Of a stretch of 19,644 nucleotides of DNA, positions 16,771 to 19,644 are shown one piece after another. The DNA lies in assembly GCA_030840665.1 (NCBI GenBank), contig JAVEEB010000289.1, positions 1-19,644 of the forward strand, in the 5' to 3' direction. Position 1 is the first letter of the stretch, and each line of letters starts with the position of its first letter. The DNA comes from Frankiaceae bacterium. Lineage in GTDB: Bacteria > Actinomycetota > Actinomycetes > JAVEEB01. The notes below the pieces were generated by a model, which did not search any database, was not told where the DNA came from, and saw only the letters and a program-made list of their open reading frames with translations. The position numbers were made by a program, and so were the translations under genes.

Positions 16771-18927
16771 CTAGGCGGGCGTGAACGTAAAGGTAACCGG
16801 CCTCGATGTGCCGCCCACCGTGGTCACGGTCAGCGACACCCGTCCCGCCGCGTGTGCCGGCACGCGAACGCGCAGCGTCGTCGCTGACACTACGACGACC
16901 GATCGCGCCCGCGTGGCGCCGAACGAAACGCGCGCTCCGGTGAGCGCAGCCCCGCGGATGGTGATCCAAGCACCGCCACGGCGGCTCGATCGCGGCGGCG
17001 TGATGCCCGACACCGACGGCTTGGCCACATACCGGAAGGCAGCGGGCAAGACGGCGTTGCCGCCGGCAGTGGTGACCGTGATGGCCACGATGCCTGCTGT
17101 GTGCGCCGGCACGCGGACGGTCGCGAGGGTCGGCGAGACGACGGAGACGGCGCTCGCGGGGACAGACCCGAACCGAGCCGTCATCCCCGGGGCGAAGCCC
17201 GACCCCGTCAGCGCCACGGTGACTCCCCCGGCGACCGGCCCGGCCACCGCCGAAACCCGCGTCAGCACGGGCGGGTTGGCGTACACGAAGCGCGAACTCG
17301 CGACGGGCTGCGAGACGGCCAGCGGCGTTGTCACCGAGACGGTGACAGCCAACCCGTCGAGCGACGCGGGGGAAGTCGCAATGAGCAGCACGTCCGACTG
17401 CACCGCGAAGGACGTTGCGGGGACGGCACCGAAGGAAACGCTCGTCGCGCCGGTGAACCCAGTCCCTGAGACCACGACGGCCGTCCCACCAGCCACTCTG
17501 CCCGCCGCGGGACTGAGCCGCGTCACTACGGGTTCCCCGACGTACTGGAAGCGGGCGGTCCCGGCCGGCGACTGACCGGAACTGTTGGTGACGCGAACAT
17601 CCGCAGGTCCCGCCAGGCCGGGCGGCGTGGTCACCGTCATGGCCGTGGCGCCCGCCACGACGAAGGCCGCGGGGACGCCGCCCACGGAGACTGCAGTCGC
17701 GCCGACGAAATTCGAGCCGGCCAGCGTCAGGACGGTCCCGCCGGAAGTGGGGCCGGTTGCCGGAGTGAGGGAGGAGATGGCCGGTAAACCGGTGTACGTG
17801 AAGATGTCAGCCGGCGAACCGGGCGAGGTGCCCGCGGCAGTGGTCACCGTGACGTTCACGGTGGCCGTCCCCGGCGGGGCGGTCGCGACGATCTGGTCGT
17901 CGGTGACCACGGTGAACGAGGTGGCGGCGCCAACACCGAAAGCAACGGCGCTAGCCCCCGTGAATCCGTGGCCCGAGATGGTGACAGGGGTCCCGCCCGT
18001 CAACGGGCCGCTCGACGGAGTCAGCCCCGTCACGGTCGGCGCGGACGCGATGGTCGTTGTGGCCAAGCCGCCCGGCATGACCGCCGCGGTAAAGGACCGC
18101 TGCGCGATGAATGCCCAGGACAGTCGCGCGTAGCCGGCCGAGCCCCACGAGGAGCCCCACGAGTTCTCGATGAGCACGCCCGTTGAGTCGTACCCGACGG
18201 CGAGAACGGCGTGCCCGCCCCAGGTGCCGGTGGCGTCGGGCATGTCGAAGTACGAGTTCGCCGGGGTCAGCCACATGAACGAGTCGTACGCCGGGATCCC
18301 GAGAATGACGGGGTTACCGGCCGCGAGCTCGGTCTCCAGTGCCGCCTGGCCGCCGTTACCGACGGAGTACGGGTACGTGCTGTACACGAAATGCCATGGC
18401 GTCCCCACGTGCGCCGCGGCGCTGCTGCGCTGTGCTGACGTCGGCTGGGTGTGGAAGTCGAAGTCGCCTTGCGGCAGGTAGTCGGCTTTGGTGTCGATCC
18501 CCTGCCCTGACAACAGGTTCATGACTTCACTCATCGTCGATCCGTCATCGACAAAGCCGTGTGTGGCCTGGATTTGCGAGTACGCGTACATGGGCGCGAA
18601 GGGTGCCCCCGGCTTCGCGTACCGGTTGGCGTACCACCCCAGTAGGCCGTAGCCGCCGGCCCATGACAGACACGAGTTGACCTGACCTTGGTCGCCGACC
18701 GGCTGGTCCCATGCGGAGAGGTCGACGCTCGCGGGCAATGCATGTGCGCGAAAGAGCGGCGTTCGGGGAGCGATGGACCCCGGCTCGGGGATGAGGCCCG
18801 CGTGCGCCCTGGGCGCAACTGCAGTCGCGGCACCGGGCGCCACGACGCCTGTCAGGACGAGACTGGCGGCGCCTGTGATGACGGCGAAGGCTTTGGCGCG
18901 CGCGAGAACACCGGTACGACGGAACAC
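16771..18927 (-). CDS. Secreted papain-like (C1A) cysteine protease with five IPT/TIG domains
   Basis: 718 residues from GTG 18927, which has GGGGGA just upstream. Residues 1-43 are a signal peptide (basic start, hydrophobic core, AHA before the cleavage site). Residues about 65-285 are a C1A peptidase: PASVDL..WDQPVGDQGQVNSCLSWA gives oxyanion Gln80 and catalytic Cys86, WGGHAVLAVGYD gives His239, and IENSWGSSWGSAGYARLSW gives Asn255. The usual Trp after the catalytic Cys is Leu87. From about 297 to the end come five IPT/TIG immunoglobulin-like repeats of about 84 residues, each with a P..G...GGT.V...G.GF.GA..V.FG pattern. The fifth ends the protein; no sorting signal or membrane anchor follows. 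It should act outside the cell, with TIG domains as spacer or binding modules. No long pro-region is seen. Confidence 0.92.
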   Translation of the reverse strand: MFRRTGVLARAKAFAVITGAASLVLTGVVAPGAATAVAPRAHAGLIPEPGSIAPRTPLFRAHALPASVDLSAWDQPVGDQGQVNSCLSWAGGYGLLGWYANRYAKPGAPFAPMYAYSQIQATHGFVDDGSTMSEVMNLLSGQGIDTKADYLPQGDFDFHTQPTSAQRSSAAAHVGTPWHFVYSTYPYSVGNGGQAALETELAAGNPVILGIPAYDSFMWLTPANSYFDMPDATGTWGGHAVLAVGYDSTGVLIENSWGSSWGSAGYARLSWAFIAQRSFTAAVMPGGLATTTIASAPTVTGLTPSSGPLTGGTPVTISGHGFTGASAVAFGVGAATSFTVVTDDQIVATAPPGTATVNVTVTTAAGTSPGSPADIFTYTGLPAISSLTPATGPTSGGTVLTLAGSNFVGATAVSVGGVPAAFVVAGATAMTVTTPPGLAGPADVRVTNSSGQSPAGTARFQYVGEPVVTRLSPAAGRVAGGTAVVVSGTGFTGATSVSFGAVPATSFAVQSDVLLIATSPASLDGLAVTVSVTTPLAVSQPVASSRFVYANPPVLTRVSAVAGPVAGGVTVALTGSGFAPGMTARFGSVPASAVSVVSPTLATVRVPAHTAGIVAITVTTAGGNAVLPAAFRYVAKPSVSGITPPRSSRRGGAWITIRGAALTGARVSFGATRARSVVVVSATTLRVRVPAHAAGRVSLTVTTVGGTSRPVTFTFTPA

Positions 18928-19045
18928 AGATCCCCCATGAAAGCTTGGTCAGTTACGACGGAGCATGACAGCTAAGTCGTGGCGGGGGCTGCGGCCAAAC
19001 GGGTTGTCATTGTCCAGCGGTCGACCGGCCCTCGTGGAGACGCCA

Positions 19046-19075
19046 TTGTCAGCGGCACGCCCGCGCCGGTAGTCT
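19046..19075 (+). promoter_or_regulatory. Sigma-70-like promoter of the PLDc_N gene
   Basis: TTGTCA (19046-19051), an 18-base spacer and TAGTCT (19070-19075) lie 23 bases before ATG 19099. Both hexamers are close to the housekeeping consensus, and the position suits a short leader. Confidence 0.6.
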
Positions 19076-19098
19076 GCCGCGGACAAGGGGATGACGTC

Positions 19099-19518
19099 AT
19101 GCTGCCATTTATTGGCGAGGGGGCCTTCGGGCTGGCTCTGCTCGTCCTGTGGGTGTTCTGCATCGTCGACGTCATCAAGACGCCGGACATCGATGTACGC
19201 AACCTGCCGAAACTCCTGTGGCTGTTCATCGTCCTGGTGCTGCCGGACATCGGCTCCATCCTGTGGCTGATCTTGGGCCGGCCACAGGCCGTCGTCCGGC
19301 GCGAACCCAGGCACGGGCACATGTCCGCCTACCCCGAATACGACAGGCCGGGTCGCTTCGCCGCAGCCAATCCCGACGACGACGCCGAGTTCCTCCGGGC
19401 CATCCGCGACCGCGCGGAGGAGCAGCGCAAGCGAGCGGCCGACCAGCGACGCATCGCGGAGCAGCGGGCCGCCGAGGAGCGCGAGCGCCATCGCGGCGGC
19501 GGGGATCCGACCGCGTAA
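19099..19518 (+). CDS. PLDc_N domain membrane protein
   Basis: A 139-residue protein starting MLPFIGEGAFGLALLVLWVFCIVDV, a first membrane helix, then KTPDIDVRNLPKLLWLFIVLVLPDIGSILWLILGRP, the second helix and the PLDc_N signature. This domain is the membrane-anchoring N-terminus of cardiolipin synthases but is also common as a stand-alone small protein in actinobacteria, where its role is unknown. No HKD catalytic motif is present. The C-terminal half is hydrophilic; the last 45 residues are a charged Arg/Glu/Ala helix likely to form a coiled coil in the cytoplasm. AAGGGG is 8 bases before ATG 19099, so this start is preferred over the in-frame ATG at 18979, which lies upstream of the promoter. 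Confidence 0.88.
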   Translation: MLPFIGEGAFGLALLVLWVFCIVDVIKTPDIDVRNLPKLLWLFIVLVLPDIGSILWLILGRPQAVVRREPRHGHMSAYPEYDRPGRFAAANPDDDAEFLRAIRDRAEEQRKRAADQRRIAEQRAAEERERHRGGGDPTA

Positions 19519-19532
19519 CGGCGTACACATAT

Positions 19533-19553
19533 CGTCGTGAGTACCGAACGACG
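19533..19553. repeat. Short inverted repeat before the last gene
   Basis: CGTCGT and ACGACG form a perfect 6-base inverted repeat around GAGTACCGA. It lies 14 bases after the PLDc_N stop and 33 bases before the GTG at 19586. It has no U-tract, so an operator or leader hairpin is more likely than a terminator. Confidence 0.4.
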
Positions 19554-19585
19554 GTAGGAACACCTGTCGACAAGGATTCACACCT

Positions 19586-19644
19586 GTGGCCGCAGACCTG
19601 ACCGGACCGACGCCGGGGCCCGACCTCGCGCAGGGCGCTGACGC
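19586..19644 (+). CDS. Start of a gene, possibly a Rieske/FAD oxidoreductase (partial)
   Basis: GTG at 19586 has AAGGA 9 bases upstream and opens a frame that runs to the window edge: about 19 residues, AADLTGPTPGPDLAQGAD. This resembles the opening of actinobacterial proteins that join an N-terminal Rieske domain to an FAD/NAD(P) reductase, which often start with TGPDL.QG before the Rieske fold, but so short a piece cannot prove it. The remaining protein lies outside the window. Confidence 0.4.
   Translation, partial: MAADLTGPTPGPDLAQGAD

Noticed and set aside
16771..17640. TIG-encoding DNA as tandem DNA repeats
   Set aside because: The five domains are similar only at protein level; I see no long near-identical DNA repeats that would suggest recent duplication.

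Overview
The window is dense, very GC-rich DNA with many GTG starts, 4-base start/stop overlaps and probable leaderless genes. Together with a DrrAB-type exporter, an EF-G2-like protein, an ECF42 sigma factor with a DGPF partner and Lipoprotein_15 repeats, this points to an actinobacterium (Actinomycetota). I cannot name the genus. I see no rRNA, tRNA, CRISPR array or insertion sequence. No stretch over 300 bases lacks a gene; the longest gap is about 226 bases (12232-12457).

Layout. (1) 1-1926, minus strand: DrrA-type ATPase, DrrB-type permease and a MerR regulator cut by the window edge form one tight operon. Its promoter carries a MerR-style dyad inside a 20-base spacer and appears leaderless. 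(2) 1967-3154, minus: a GyrI-like domain protein followed by a hexapeptide-repeat acetyltransferase. (3) 3295-3603, plus: a small stand-alone Rieske protein. (4) 3660-4763, minus: a secreted lipoprotein of unknown function. (5) 4833-9037, minus: a run of class I methyltransferase, short AraC-type regulator, VOC/glyoxalase-like protein, UvrA-like DrrC-type ATPase and a DUF1059 protein, with junctions from a 4-base overlap to a 32-base gap. (6) 9162-11306, plus: an EF-G2-like GTPase-family protein lacking the usual catalytic His. (7) 11323-12231, minus: an exported protein with two Lipoprotein_15-type units. (8) 12458-13735, minus: an MFS exporter, divergent from (9) 13913-15477, plus: a DGPF/YCII protein and an ECF42-type sigma factor with a C-terminal extension, preceded by a sequence matching the ECF42 promoter. 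(10) 15446-18927, minus: a secreted papain-like protease with five IPT/TIG domains, then an amino-acid permease whose end overlaps the sigma gene. (11) 19099-19518, plus: a PLDc_N membrane protein with a promoter-like sequence. (12) From 19586, plus: the first codons of another gene.

How the genes may work together. Several neighbouring units belong to families linked with defence against small toxic molecules: DrrAB export, DrrC-like DNA-bound ATPase, GyrI-like protein, acetyltransferase, VOC protein, MFS export and EF-G2. Two carry their own regulator (MerR, AraC). No biosynthetic enzymes are visible, so this looks like a resistance and stress region rather than part of a recognisable antibiotic cluster. 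The protease-permease pair suggests extracellular protein digestion followed by amino-acid uptake. These system-level readings are inference from families and gene order.
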